Positions 18,793-27,170 of a DNA stretch of 64,000 bases are shown one piece after another. The position numbers were made by a program, and so were the translations under genes. The notes beneath the pieces were generated by a model. That model did not search any database, was not told the DNA's origin, and saw nothing but the letters and a program-made list of their open reading frames with translations. Each line of letters begins with the position of its first letter. Within the stretch, counting starts at the first letter, position 1. The stretch lies in contig CANFZM010000003.1 of assembly GCA_947451525.1 (NCBI GenBank), positions 62,001 to 126,000 on the forward strand, given 5' to 3'. This DNA is from Flavobacteriaceae bacterium (lineage in GTDB: Bacteria > Bacteroidota > Bacteroidia > Flavobacteriales > Flavobacteriaceae).

Positions 18793-18841
18793 TGTAAAAC
18801 CTTATTTTTCCATTATCTATTTTCTATTCTCTCAAAACCTC

Positions 18842-18849
18842 TATCTTTG
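18842..18849 (+). promoter_or_regulatory. putative -7 element of dusB
   Basis: TATCTTTG matches TAnnTTTG, 16 bases before the dusB ATG. No clear -33 element; it lies just after repeat copy 2. Confidence 0.35.
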
Positions 18850-18865
18850 CCAAAAATTACTACCA

Positions 18866-19858
18866 ATGCCCAAAATAGGCAACATTATATTACCCGATTT
18901 CCCACTACTACTTGCACCTATGGAAGACGTGAGCGATCCGCCATTTCGTAGATTGTGCAAATTGCATGGTGCCGATTTAATGTACTCCGAATTTATTTCC
19001 AGTGAAGGATTGATTCGCGATGCCGTAAAGAGCAAAATGAAACTAGATATTTTCGATTACGAACGTCCCGTTGGAATCCAAATATTTGGTGGCGATGAAG
19101 AAGCCATGGAAATGTCGGCTCGAATTGTAGATGCCGTACAACCTGATTTGGTGGATATTAATTTTGGTTGTCCTGTAAAAAAAGTCGTTTGCAAAGGTGC
19201 TGGCGCAGGAGTTTTGAAAGATGTTGATTTGATGGTGCGTTTAACCAAATCGGTAATTAAAGGAACCAATCTTCCGGTAACGGTAAAAACCCGCTTGGGT
19301 TGGGATGAAAGTTCAATAAATATTGATGAGGTTGCCGAGCGACTGCAAGATATTGGTGTTCAAGCACTAACAGTGCATGCAAGAACGCGTGCCCAAATGT
19401 ACAAAGGCCATTCCGATTGGAGTCACATCCAACGAATAAAAAACAATCCTAGAATTACCATGCCTATTTTTGGTAATGGCGATATTGATTCTCCCGAAAA
19501 AGCATTAGAATATAAAAATAAATACGGCCTCGACGGTATGATGATAGGTCGTGCTGCTATTGGCTATCCATGGATTTTTAACGAAATCAAGCACTACTTT
19601 GCAACTGGAGAACATTTGGCAAAACCAACCATTACCGATAGAGTAGAAGCAGCCCGCAACCACTTAACTTGGTCTATGGATTGGAAAGGAGAACGCCTTG
19701 GAATTGTAGAAATGCGCCGTCATTATACCAATTATTTCAAAGGTATTGCCAACTTTAAAGAATACCGATTAAAACTGGTAACTATTGAAGATCCTGAAGT
19801 TTTGTTTCAGGCATTAGATGAGATTCAGGATATTTATACCGATCCAATTATTTACTAA
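18866..19858 (+). CDS. dusB: tRNA-dihydrouridine synthase (DusB-type)
   Basis: A 330-residue flavoenzyme that reduces uridine to dihydrouridine in tRNA D-loops. It has the N-terminal LLAPMEDVSDPPFR, the catalytic-Cys region NFGCPVKKVVCKGAG, the FMN-phosphate site VHARTR and the IGRAAIGYPWIF motif. Length and motifs fit DusB. It converges with the permease gene across a short repeat-containing gap. Confidence 0.95.
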   Translation: MPKIGNIILPDFPLLLAPMEDVSDPPFRRLCKLHGADLMYSEFISSEGLIRDAVKSKMKLDIFDYERPVGIQIFGGDEEAMEMSARIVDAVQPDLVDINFGCPVKKVVCKGAGAGVLKDVDLMVRLTKSVIKGTNLPVTVKTRLGWDESSINIDEVAERLQDIGVQALTVHARTRAQMYKGHSDWSHIQRIKNNPRITMPIFGNGDIDSPEKALEYKNKYGLDGMMIGRAAIGYPWIFNEIKHYFATGEHLAKPTITDRVEAARNHLTWSMDWKGERLGIVEMRRHYTNYFKGIANFKEYRLKLVTIEDPEVLFQALDEIQDIYTDPIIY

Positions 19859-19940
19859 GCCAACATCAGTAAAAAGTAAAACTAACAAGAAAATTAGGAA
19901 AATACTTAATGAATCTTAATCTCTTAATGGTTTAAAAATT

Positions 19941-21146
19941 CTAATCCAATAACTTTTTAGTCACTCGGCTGCTTGCAATAACACTCGCAATAAACCCAAG
20001 AGTAACAATCGTTCCGAAGACAATAGCCACATTTTGAAAACTAAATTCTACTGGATAAGCCAAAGATTGGGTTATCATTACCAATTGAAATTGTTGCTGT
20101 AGTACCACAATTATAATTCCCAAAAACAATCCAATTGCACCTCCAAAAACACTAAGTAGTGTTCCTTGTAGTAAAAATATTTTGCGTAAATCTTTTACTT
20201 CCGTTCCTAAGTTATACAGCGTTTTCAAGTTGGCTTTTTTATCTAAAACCATCATGATTAAGGCGCCAATTAAATTGAAAAGCGCGATAATGATTACCAA
20301 AGTAAAAATAAGATATACCGCAATATTTTCGGTATTCAGCATCTTATATAAAGTGGCATTTAGTTGGGCTCGCGTTTTTACTTCCACCTTATTGTTACAG
20401 ATTTTAGTAATCGCATCGATAACTTCAACGGTATTAGCATTTGGCTTGGTTCGTATTTCAATTCCCGAAATTTGATGGGGTTGGTACAGTAACAATTCTT
20501 GGGTTAAACCCAAATCGGCAAAGACATATTTAGAATCCAGTTCTTCGCTGATGGCATAAATTCCAACCGGAACCAATGCTAATTTAGTAAAAGAATCCTC
20601 CGGATTTAAAGAAGAAAAATCCCCTTTTCCAGGTTTGGGAGCCATAACTTCCAATACATTGTTTACATCAAATAAACCCAACGAAAGTTTTTCAGAAATA
20701 CCATAGCCAATAACCACCTGGTAGGTATTTGGTCGAAACCATTGCCCATTGAATAATTTTTGGGAGGCTTTATTTACTTTAACAAAATTAGAATCTACGC
20801 CTTTTAGGTAAGCAACTTGTTGTTTTCCATCAAAAGAAAAGAGCACCCGTTCTTCAATTATTTTGCTGTAGGAAGCAACTCCGGGACAATTTTTTATTTT
20901 CTGTTCTTGCTCGGGGGAGAGCAAAAACGATTTTCCGGCAATAGAACTCACCTTTAAATCGGGGTCGAAATCATTGGAAAACGACAAACTAAAAACACGC
21001 AAACCACTAAAAACCGATAGTACTACAAACAATGCCATGGCACCAACAATAATTCCTCCCGAAGCAATTCGGGTAATAATGTTGATAGCATTATTTTTGC
21101 TTTTGCTAAAAAGGTACCGTTTGGCTATGTATAGCGGAAAATTCAC
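19941..21146 (-). CDS. LolC/LolE-type ABC transporter permease
   Basis: A 401-residue protein with an N-terminal FPLYIAKRYLFSKS segment and a first membrane helix at about 28-50. A large periplasmic domain follows, then three C-terminal helices (from about 275) of the FtsX/MacB permease type. LolC/E permeases work with the ATPase LolD to release lipoproteins from the inner membrane. The ATPase is not in the window. The start codon directly abuts the rbfA stop codon, so the two genes are cotranscribed. Confidence 0.88.
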   Translation of the reverse strand: MNFPLYIAKRYLFSKSKNNAINIITRIASGGIIVGAMALFVVLSVFSGLRVFSLSFSNDFDPDLKVSSIAGKSFLLSPEQEQKIKNCPGVASYSKIIEERVLFSFDGKQQVAYLKGVDSNFVKVNKASQKLFNGQWFRPNTYQVVIGYGISEKLSLGLFDVNNVLEVMAPKPGKGDFSSLNPEDSFTKLALVPVGIYAISEELDSKYVFADLGLTQELLLYQPHQISGIEIRTKPNANTVEVIDAITKICNNKVEVKTRAQLNATLYKMLNTENIAVYLIFTLVIIIALFNLIGALIMMVLDKKANLKTLYNLGTEVKDLRKIFLLQGTLLSVFGGAIGLFLGIIIVVLQQQFQLVMITQSLAYPVEFSFQNVAIVFGTIVTLGFIASVIASSRVTKKLLD

Positions 21147-21539
21147 TTACGATCTTCTTCGTTTTTCTAGTAATTCTCTATTGGTAATTGGGTTTTCTTT
21201 ACCAGCAAGGGCATTGTCAATTTTCTCAATATAATCTAAAGAGTCGTCGATGTAAAAAGCAAGATTAGGTACTTTTCGCAATTGCAATTTTACACGTTGC
21301 GATAAATCGTGTTTGATTAAAGGCATATTCGATTTTACTGCTGCTAGTATTTCTTCTGCTCTGTTTTGAGGAAAAACGCTGAGGTATACCCGCGCCACAC
21401 CCAAATCGGTGGTGACAACTACTTTAGAAACCGAAATCACCAAATTGGTAAGTCCGTTTTTTCTTACTTCTCCTTGAAGAATATCTACTAAATCATTTTG
21501 TAGAACGCCTCCTATTTTTTTCTGTCTATTCGTTTCCAT
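21147..21539 (-). CDS. rbfA: 30S ribosome-binding factor A
   Basis: A 130-residue KH-like protein that assists late 16S processing and cold adaptation. I start it at the ATG at 21539 (METNRQKKIG); the ORF-track extension to 21587 is out of place because RbfA begins with this RQKKI-type region. The motifs VSKVVVTTDLGVARVYLSV and LRKVPNLAFYIDDSLDY are typical. It is immediately upstream of the LolE-like permease gene. Confidence 0.95.
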   Translation of the reverse strand: METNRQKKIGGVLQNDLVDILQGEVRKNGLTNLVISVSKVVVTTDLGVARVYLSVFPQNRAEEILAAVKSNMPLIKHDLSQRVKLQLRKVPNLAFYIDDSLDYIEKIDNALAGKENPITNRELLEKRRRS

Positions 21540-21561
21540 TTTGCAAAAATACGATTTTTTT

Positions 21562-21709
21562 AGAGCCACAAAGACGCAAAGACGCAAAGTTTAATTTTTT
21601 TCTACTTTATGTTGTTTCCAAATTTTAATTTTAAGACTACTTTTTAAATTTAATTTTGGAAAAACACTTAATTTTACAAATCCTTAGAGTCTTAGTGACT
21701 TTGTGGCAA
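21562..21709. repeat. inverted intergenic repeats of the GCCACAAAG family
   Basis: At the left, GCCACAAAGACGCAAAGACG; at the right, CTTAGTGACTTTGTGGCAAA, whose reverse complement begins TTTGCCACAAAGTCACTAAG. The two face each other across the rbfA-mce gap. Similar words occur at 15175 and 18416. Confidence 0.6.
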
Positions 21710-21714
21710 AAAAT

Positions 21715-22116
21715 ATGAGAAAAATAGAACACATAGGAATTGCAGTTAAAAGCTTGGAAACCTCCAATTTGCTTTTTGAAAAATTATTTGGAGCACCTTC
21801 CTATAAACAAGAAGAAGTTGCCAGTGAAGGAGTAAAAACTTCTTTTTTTATGAATGGTCCTAATAAAATTGAGTTATTAGAAGCAACCAACCCAGATAGT
21901 CCTATTGCAAAATTCCTAGAAAAAAAGGGAGAAGGTATTCACCACATCGCTTTTGATGTGCAAGATATTGTTGCCGAAATGAAACGCTTGCAAGAAGAAG
22001 GCTTTGTTTTATTGAATGAAGTTCCTAAAAAAGGTGCCGATAATAAACTTGTTTGCTTCTTACATCCCAAAACTACCAATGGTGTATTGATAGAATTATG
22101 TCAGGAAATGGAATAA
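21715..22116 (+). CDS. mce: methylmalonyl-CoA epimerase
   Basis: A 133-residue vicinal-oxygen-chelate protein that interconverts (R)- and (S)-methylmalonyl-CoA between propionyl-CoA and succinyl-CoA. Metal ligands are visible in IEHIGIAV, IHHIAFDV and VLIELCQE. I prefer the ATG at 21715 to the GTG at 21703, which lies in the repeat. The mutase genes are not in the window. Confidence 0.93.
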   Translation: MRKIEHIGIAVKSLETSNLLFEKLFGAPSYKQEEVASEGVKTSFFMNGPNKIELLEATNPDSPIAKFLEKKGEGIHHIAFDVQDIVAEMKRLQEEGFVLLNEVPKKGADNKLVCFLHPKTTNGVLIELCQEME

Positions 22117-22225
22117 AGCAGCTGATTTACTTAATGTTAAAGATTTGTTGTGTTTCAATTGCATCAAAAAATAAAAAACATTTGCAAAAAATTAAAAATA
22201 GTAGTAATATTGCAACCTCTTAACC

Positions 22226-22299
22226 GGTCCTATAGCTCAGTTGGTTAGAGCACCTGACTCATAATCAGGTGGTCCCTGGTTCGAGCCCAGGTGGGACCA
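22226..22299 (+). tRNA. tRNA with CAT anticodon (elongator Met or Ile2)
   Basis: A 74-nt cloverleaf. Acceptor GGTCCTA pairs with TGGGACC (one T-G pair), the D-arm is GCTC/GAGC, the anticodon stem is CCTGA/TCAGG with loop CTCATAA, the T-arm is CCTGG/CCAGG with loop TTCGAGC, and the discriminator is A. The 1-72 pair is intact, which argues against initiator tRNA. CAT may be elongator methionine or lysidine-modified Ile2, and the sequence alone does not let me decide. The CCA tail is not encoded. Confidence 0.95.
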
Positions 22300-22312
22300 C
22301 TAGTAAAAGCAT

Positions 22313-22339
22313 AGCCTTACAGAGATGTAGGGCTTTTTT
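22313..22339 (+). terminator. terminator after the tRNA gene
   Basis: The stem AGCCTTACA/TGTAGGGCT (one G-T pair) with a GAGA loop is followed by six Ts, 13 bp after the tRNA. The remaining AT-rich 300 bp to 22648 shows nothing I can call. Confidence 0.85.
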
Positions 22340-22648
22340 GTTTTTCAATTTGCTTACAATTTTTTTAAACAATAATAAATATAGGTCTATCTTGAAAAAG
22401 GTTTTCTGTTTTGTTATATTTATCCTATTTTGAAGTTGAATATGAAAGTTCAAACACTCCTAAAGATTCGTTGGCATGCGAAAATGCTTTATTTAGTTTT
22501 TTGTTTTGGAAATTATAAAATCTTATTTTTTTGTATTATTACTAATAATATTACCATTTGTAAACAAAATTTTATTTCTTCATTAAAGATTTTAAATTTT
22601 AAGATAAAAAATTTTGATACAGAGTTTTTTTTTTTACTTTTACGCTCT

Positions 22649-22852
22649 ATGAAAATTGACTTATATAAAATAATATTTGTGTGTATTGGATTTCTGTTTT
22701 GCAATAATAGCATTGCTAGCACTAATCCTCCACAACCTACTTTGCCATTACCTCCACCTCAATTACCAATAGGAACAGGAATGATGATGCTTGTAATTGC
22801 GGCATTAATATTAGCATTTTATAAATACAAAAAAAGCTTCAAGATTTCCTGA
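22649..22852 (+). CDS. small proline-rich protein with C-terminal membrane tail (PID-CTERM-like)
   Basis: I start it at the ATG at 22649, 67 residues; the longer ORF from 22430 adds an AT-rich, non-protein-like stretch. It has an N-terminal signal peptide (LYKIIFVCIGFLF, cleavage near SIAS), a short Pro-rich stretch PPQPTLPLPPPQLPIGTG, one hydrophobic helix and a basic end (KYKKSFK). This layout matches small flavobacterial proteins with a PID-CTERM-like sorting tail, in which PIDGG normally precedes the helix; here it reads PIGTG. Function is unknown. A terminator overlaps its stop codon. Confidence 0.65.
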   Translation: MKIDLYKIIFVCIGFLFCNNSIASTNPPQPTLPLPPPQLPIGTGMMMLVIAALILAFYKYKKSFKIS

Positions 22853-22865
22853 AGCTTTTCTTTTT
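22832..22865 (+). terminator. terminator overlapping the 3' end of the small membrane-tail gene
   Basis: AAAAGCTTCA/TGAAGCTTTT with an 8-base loop and a following T run. The TGA stop codon of the upstream gene is part of the 3' stem. It may also act for ribE on the minus strand because A runs precede it. Confidence 0.8.
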
Positions 22866-22878
22866 AAGTTTGTTTATT

Positions 22879-23466
22879 CTATCTAATAGAATGTAACTTC
22901 GAAACGTATTTCCCAATAACATCAAATTCTAAATTTACTTTAGTACCAATTTTAAACGAATTAAAATTAGTGTGATCAAAGGTGTAAGGAATTATAGCCA
23001 CACTAAATTCGTTAGTTTTAGAATTTACTACTGTTAAACTCACCCCATTTACTGTTATAGAGCCCTTTTCAATGGTAATATTGTGCAATGAGGCATCATA
23101 CTCAAAAGTAAACAGCCAACTTCCATTTGTTTCTTCAATAGATTTACAAATACCAACTTGATCCACATGTCCTTGTACTAAATGGCCATCTAGTCTATCA
23201 CCCAGTTTCATGGCGCGTTCTAAATTTACTACATCGTTTATTTTCCAGTCTCCAACATTAGTCTTGTCTATTGTTTCTTGAATTGCAGTAACGGTATATG
23301 TGTCGTTCTCTAAAGCAACAACCGTAAGGCATACGCCATTATGTGCTACACTTTGGTCTATTTTTAATTCATTTAATAAGGAGGAACTTACGTTAATATG
23401 TAAGTTTCCATCTTGTTTTTGTAAGTCTTTTACAATTCCGAGGGTTTCAATAATTCCTGTAAACAT
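22879..23466 (-). CDS. ribE: riboflavin synthase alpha chain
   Basis: A 195-residue enzyme that dismutates 6,7-dimethyl-8-ribityllumazine to riboflavin. I start it at the ATG at 23466 (MFTGIIETLG), the invariant N-terminus; the ORF-track extension runs backward into the pdxA region. Two lumazine-binding repeats are visible, one ending NGVCLTVV and one VNGVSLTVV. No FMN riboswitch was seen upstream. It is divergent from pdxA with a 61-bp gap. Confidence 0.96.
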   Translation of the reverse strand: MFTGIIETLGIVKDLQKQDGNLHINVSSSLLNELKIDQSVAHNGVCLTVVALENDTYTVTAIQETIDKTNVGDWKINDVVNLERAMKLGDRLDGHLVQGHVDQVGICKSIEETNGSWLFTFEYDASLHNITIEKGSITVNGVSLTVVNSKTNEFSVAIIPYTFDHTNFNSFKIGTKVNLEFDVIGKYVSKLHSIR

Positions 23467-23527
23467 TTGTCGTTTTATTTTACTAAATTTGCACTTCAAA
23501 ATTAGCAATAAATAAGAAATAACCTCC

Positions 23528-24574
23528 ATGAAAAAAGCAGAAAATATAATCGTTGGAATTTCAATAGGAGATTTAAACGGTATTGGAAGCGAAGTAATCT
23601 TAAAAACCTTTGAGGATGCTCGAATGTTAGAACTTTGTACGCCAGTAATTTTTGCTAATGTCAAAATACTTTCTTTTATAAAAAAGAACCTTAATTCAGA
23701 AGCCTCTTTGCATGGTATTGATAAAATAGATCAATTGGTTAAAGGGAAAATAAATGTTTTAAACGTTTGGAAAGAAGGAGTAGATATTAATTTCGGGAAA
23801 AATGATGATGTTGTTGGTAAGTATGCTATAAAATCTTTTATTGCTGCTACTAGTGCTTTAAAAGAAGGTTTAGTAGATGTTCTAGTTACCGCTCCCATAA
23901 ACAAATACAATATTCAATCGGACGATTTTAAGTTCCCAGGACATACCGATTATTTAGATCAAGAACTAGAAGGTAATGCCTTAATGTTTATGGTGCAAGA
24001 TAAATTAAGAGTTGGCTTGTTAACCGATCATATTCCGGTAACAGATGTGGCAAAACATCTAACCGATAAATTGATTATTCAAAAAATTGAGACTATTAAT
24101 AAATCTTTAAAACAAGATTTTAATATTACGAAACCTAAAATTGCAGTATTAGGATTGAATCCCCATGCTGGCGATAATGGTGTAATTGGCAATGAAGAGG
24201 AGAAAATAATTAGACCAACAATAAAAAAATTATTTGAAAAAGGAATTTTTGCTTTTGGTCCATATTCTGCAGATGGTTTTTTTGGAAGCGGTCAATATGA
24301 AAACTATGATGCCGTAATTGCTTCCTATCACGATCAAGGATTAATCCCTTTTAAGACATTGTCTTTTGGAACGGGAGTTAACTATACTGCGGGTTTAAGC
24401 AAGATAAGAACCTCGCCAGATCATGGTACTGCCTATGATATTGCAGGAAAAGGAGTGGCAGATTTTACTTCTTTTAAAGAAGCAGTTTATCTTGCAATTG
24501 ATATCTATAACTCTAGAAATGAGTACCAAGAATTGGTAAAAAACCCATTAAAAACAAAAGAAAAACAGTTGTAA
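23528..24574 (+). CDS. pdxA: 4-hydroxythreonine-4-phosphate dehydrogenase
   Basis: A 348-residue enzyme of pyridoxal phosphate synthesis by the DXP-dependent route. Metal-ligand histidines are in FPGHTDYL and ASYHDQGLIPFK. The N-terminal GDLNGIGSEVILK and the C-terminal TSPDHGTAYDIAG complete the family signature. It is divergent from ribE and followed by the DUF177-rpmF cluster. Confidence 0.96.
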   Translation: MKKAENIIVGISIGDLNGIGSEVILKTFEDARMLELCTPVIFANVKILSFIKKNLNSEASLHGIDKIDQLVKGKINVLNVWKEGVDINFGKNDDVVGKYAIKSFIAATSALKEGLVDVLVTAPINKYNIQSDDFKFPGHTDYLDQELEGNALMFMVQDKLRVGLLTDHIPVTDVAKHLTDKLIIQKIETINKSLKQDFNITKPKIAVLGLNPHAGDNGVIGNEEEKIIRPTIKKLFEKGIFAFGPYSADGFFGSGQYENYDAVIASYHDQGLIPFKTLSFGTGVNYTAGLSKIRTSPDHGTAYDIAGKGVADFTSFKEAVYLAIDIYNSRNEYQELVKNPLKTKEKQL

Positions 24575-24617
24575 ACAAAAAAATGTTCATAACGCTTTTA
24601 GTTTTGCAATAAATTTA

Positions 24618-24625
24618 TATCTTTG
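24618..24625 (+). promoter_or_regulatory. putative -7 element of the DUF177-rpmF operon
   Basis: TATCTTTG followed by CAC is a strong match to the Bacteroidota TAnnTTTG element, 41 bases before the DUF177 start. The -33 region is not clear. Confidence 0.45.
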
Positions 24626-24666
24626 CACTCCCAAACCCGAATCTTCGGATTGGACAAATTGATGAA

Positions 24667-25212
24667 ATGATGAAAGTTACAAATGAATATTTAATTCCTT
24701 TTATAGGATTAAAGTTAGGCAAACATCCATTTGAATTTCAAATAAATAAAGCGTTCTTTGATAGTTTTGAGTATCACGAATATGAAGATTGTGATATCAA
24801 AGTAAGTGTAGTTTTAGAAAAAAAAAGCACCTTATTGGAGCTTTCATTCAAACATAAAGGTACTGTAACAGTTCCTTGTGATGTAACTAACGAAGTATTT
24901 CCTTTACCTATTAAAGGTAAAATAAAATTAGTAGTTACCTTTGGAGATGAATTTAATGACGACAATGAAGAATTGTTGGTGTTGCCTCATGGCGAGCATC
25001 AAATAGATATTGCACAATATATTTATGAAATGATAGTTCTATCGGTTCCATTTAAAAGAGTACATCCAGGAATAAAAGAAGGAACTTTACAAACTGAAAC
25101 TTTAAAAAAACTTTCAGAACTTACGATTAAAGAACAAAAAAAAGAAATTAAAAAAGAAGAAAATATTGACCCACGATGGGACAAATTAAAACAACTATTA
25201 ACGGATAAATAA
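24667..25212 (+). CDS. DUF177 (YceD-family) protein
   Basis: A 181-residue soluble protein located 9 bp before rpmF, the conserved position of YceD/DUF177 genes, which are linked to 23S rRNA accumulation. It has a VTVPCDVTNE-type core region and a charged C-terminal helix (LTIKEQKKEIKKEEN). It starts at tandem ATGs (24667 and 24670), and either could be used. Confidence 0.9.
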   Translation: MMKVTNEYLIPFIGLKLGKHPFEFQINKAFFDSFEYHEYEDCDIKVSVVLEKKSTLLELSFKHKGTVTVPCDVTNEVFPLPIKGKIKLVVTFGDEFNDDNEELLVLPHGEHQIDIAQYIYEMIVLSVPFKRVHPGIKEGTLQTETLKKLSELTIKEQKKEIKKEENIDPRWDKLKQLLTDK

Positions 25213-25221
25213 TATAGTAAA

Positions 25222-25416
25222 ATGGCACATCCTAAGAGAAAAATCTCGAAAACAAGAAGAGATAAGAGAAGAACACATTACAAAGCAACTGTAGCAACTA
25301 TTGCAACTTGTCCAATAACTGGAGAAGCACATTTATACCACAGAGCTTACTGGCATGAAGGAAAAATGTATTATAGAGGGCAAGTAGTTATTGATAAATC
25401 AGTAGCAGCTGCTTAA
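25222..25416 (+). CDS. rpmF: 50S ribosomal protein L32
   Basis: A 64-residue basic protein beginning [16 protein letters not shown], the conserved L32 N-terminus. The zinc-binding cysteine set is reduced: [13 protein letters not shown] has one Cys where four-Cys forms have CxxC, so this is a zinc-independent type. It lies in the operon with DUF177 and is followed by a strong terminator. Confidence 0.97.
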   Translation: MAHPKRKISKTRRDKRRTHYKATVATIATCPITGEAHLYHRAYWHEGKMYYRGQVVIDKSVAAA

Positions 25417-25438
25417 TTTATATTTAAATTTACATTTA

Positions 25439-25465
25439 AACTCTCACTCTGTGAGAGTTTTTTGT
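25439..25465 (+). terminator. terminator after rpmF
   Basis: AACTCTCAC/GTGAGAGTT perfect 9-bp stem with a TCT loop and T-rich tail. Confidence 0.9.
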
Positions 25466-25554
25466 TTTTTGTAAATTTTAATTATAACTAAATATTTTTT
25501 TGTAAATTCCACCTCTTTTAAAAGCATTTTTTAAGAGGCCCCTAAAATCGCAAT

Positions 25555-26553
25555 ATGAATTCAATTACAGCCGCAATTACCGCTGTCGGTGGTTATGTTC
25601 CAGATTTCGTTCTTTCAAATCAAGAATTGGAAACCTTAGTTGACACTAATGATGAATGGATTTCATCTAGAACAGGAATAAAAGAAAGACGATTATTAAA
25701 AGAAGCTGGAAAAGGAACCTCTTATTTAGCTATTAAAGCTGCTCAAGATTTACTTGAAAGAGGGAACATTGACCCCAAAGAAATTGATTTAGTAATTATG
25801 GCAACCGCCACACCAGACATGCCCGTAGCAACAACTGGTGTTTATGTAGCCACTCAAATAGGTGCAGTAAATGCTTTTGCTTATGATTTATCTGCCGCTT
25901 GCTCTAGCTTTCTTTACGGAATGTCTGCTGCTGCTGCTTATATTCAATCTGGAAGATATAAAAAAGTTTTAGTAATAGGTGCTGATAAAATGTCATCTAT
26001 TATTGATTATACCGATAGAGCAACTTGTATTATCTTTGGAGATGGTGCAGGAGCAGCTTTGTTTGAACCTAATTATGAAGGATTAGGATTACAAGATGAG
26101 TACCTTCGTTCGGATGGTATAGGAAGAGAGTATTTAAAAATTGATGCAGGTGGATCTATCTTGCCAGCATCTAAAGAAACTGTTGAAAACAGTCAACATT
26201 TTGTTTTTCAAGACGGTAAAACCGTTTATAAATATGCCGTTTCTGGAATGGCCGATGTGAGTGAAAAAATTATGCAACGCAATAATCTTACTAAAGAAGA
26301 TGTTAATTGGTTAGTTGCTCACCAAGCTAATAAAAGAATTATTGACGCAACAGCATCAAGAATGAATTTAGAAGAAGAAAAAGTATTGATTAATATCCAA
26401 AAATATGGCAACACCACTTCGGCAACTTTACCATTGTTGTTAAGTGATTTTGAAAATAAATTTAAAAAAGGAGACAACCTTATTTTCGCTGCTTTTGGTG
26501 GCGGTTTTACATGGGGGTCTATTTACCTTAAATGGGCTTATAACAAACAATAA
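25555..26553 (+). CDS. fabH: beta-ketoacyl-ACP synthase III
   Basis: A 332-residue enzyme starting type II fatty-acid synthesis by condensing acyl-CoA with malonyl-ACP. The catalytic Cys116 is in DLSAACSSFLYG, the His in WLVAHQANKRI and the Asn in QKYGNTTSATLP. It follows the rpmF terminator and sits 23 bp before accB, so it starts the fabH-accB-accC group. Confidence 0.97.
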   Translation: MNSITAAITAVGGYVPDFVLSNQELETLVDTNDEWISSRTGIKERRLLKEAGKGTSYLAIKAAQDLLERGNIDPKEIDLVIMATATPDMPVATTGVYVATQIGAVNAFAYDLSAACSSFLYGMSAAAAYIQSGRYKKVLVIGADKMSSIIDYTDRATCIIFGDGAGAALFEPNYEGLGLQDEYLRSDGIGREYLKIDAGGSILPASKETVENSQHFVFQDGKTVYKYAVSGMADVSEKIMQRNNLTKEDVNWLVAHQANKRIIDATASRMNLEEEKVLINIQKYGNTTSATLPLLLSDFENKFKKGDNLIFAAFGGGFTWGSIYLKWAYNKQ

Positions 26554-26576
26554 ACTATAACTAAAAAATATTAATT

Positions 26577-27050
26577 ATGGATTTAAAAGAAATTCAAAAT
26601 CTAATCAAATTTGTATCCAATTCTGGAGTTGCAGAAGTAAAATTAGAAACAGGAGATATTAAAATTACTATTAGAACGACTCTAGAAGGTAATACTCCAG
26701 ACATTACCTATTTGCAACAAGCACCAGTACAACAAATAGCGCCACAACCTGTTGCGGCACCAGTTGCACCAGTTGCACCAGCACCTGTAGTTGCAGAGGA
26801 AAATTCTAAATACGTTACTATTAAATCTCCAATGATTGGAACTTTTTATAGAAAACCAGCACCAGACAAACCTTCTTTTATAGAAGTTGGAACAACTATT
26901 GGAAAAGGAGATGTACTTTGCGTAGTAGAAGCTATGAAATTGTTCAATGAAATTGAAGCCGAAATTTCTGGTAAAATTGTAAAAATTCTTGTAGATGACA
27001 TGTCTCCAGTAGAATTTGACCAACCTTTATTCTTAGTAGATCCATCATAA
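26577..27050 (+). CDS. accB: acetyl-CoA carboxylase biotin carboxyl carrier protein
   Basis: A 157-residue protein with the biotin-attachment motif VVEAMKLFNEIE (Lys121). The residue after the usual MKL is Phe where Met is common. A flexible Ala/Pro/Val linker (about 49-74) separates the N-terminal helix from the biotinyl domain. It delivers carboxybiotin in malonyl-CoA synthesis. It is separated from accC by a 120-bp gap filled with simple repeats. Confidence 0.97.
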   Translation: MDLKEIQNLIKFVSNSGVAEVKLETGDIKITIRTTLEGNTPDITYLQQAPVQQIAPQPVAAPVAPVAPAPVVAEENSKYVTIKSPMIGTFYRKPAPDKPSFIEVGTTIGKGDVLCVVEAMKLFNEIEAEISGKIVKILVDDMSPVEFDQPLFLVDPS

Positions 27051-27055
27051 ATTTA

Positions 27056-27166
27056 AGATTTTAGATTACAGATTTTAGATTGCAGATTTGAAGCTTGATT
27101 AACATTTTGATTCAAATAAATTGCTTTCTTGACTTCTAACCTCTAACTTCTAACTTCTAACTTTTA
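27056..27166. repeat. two simple repeats between accB and accC
   Basis: 27056-27092 is built from AGATTTTAGATTACAG-type units. 27131-27166 is built from CTTCTAACTTCTAACTT units, which also occur at 9347-9416. They sit inside what is otherwise a tight operon. Confidence 0.7.
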
Positions 27167-27170
27167 AAAG

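Noticed and set aside
22430-22648. N-terminal extension of the small membrane-tail ORF
   Set aside because: Very AT-rich Phe/Ile/Lys-rich translation placed before a clear signal peptide; the real start is the ATG at 22649.
23467-23664. 66-residue N-terminal extension of riboflavin synthase
   Set aside because: It is antisense to pdxA and lies before the invariant MFTGIIE start.
26682-27023. 113-residue minus-strand ORF opposite accB
   Set aside because: Antisense of the biotin carrier; low-complexity Cys/Trp/Asn-rich translation.
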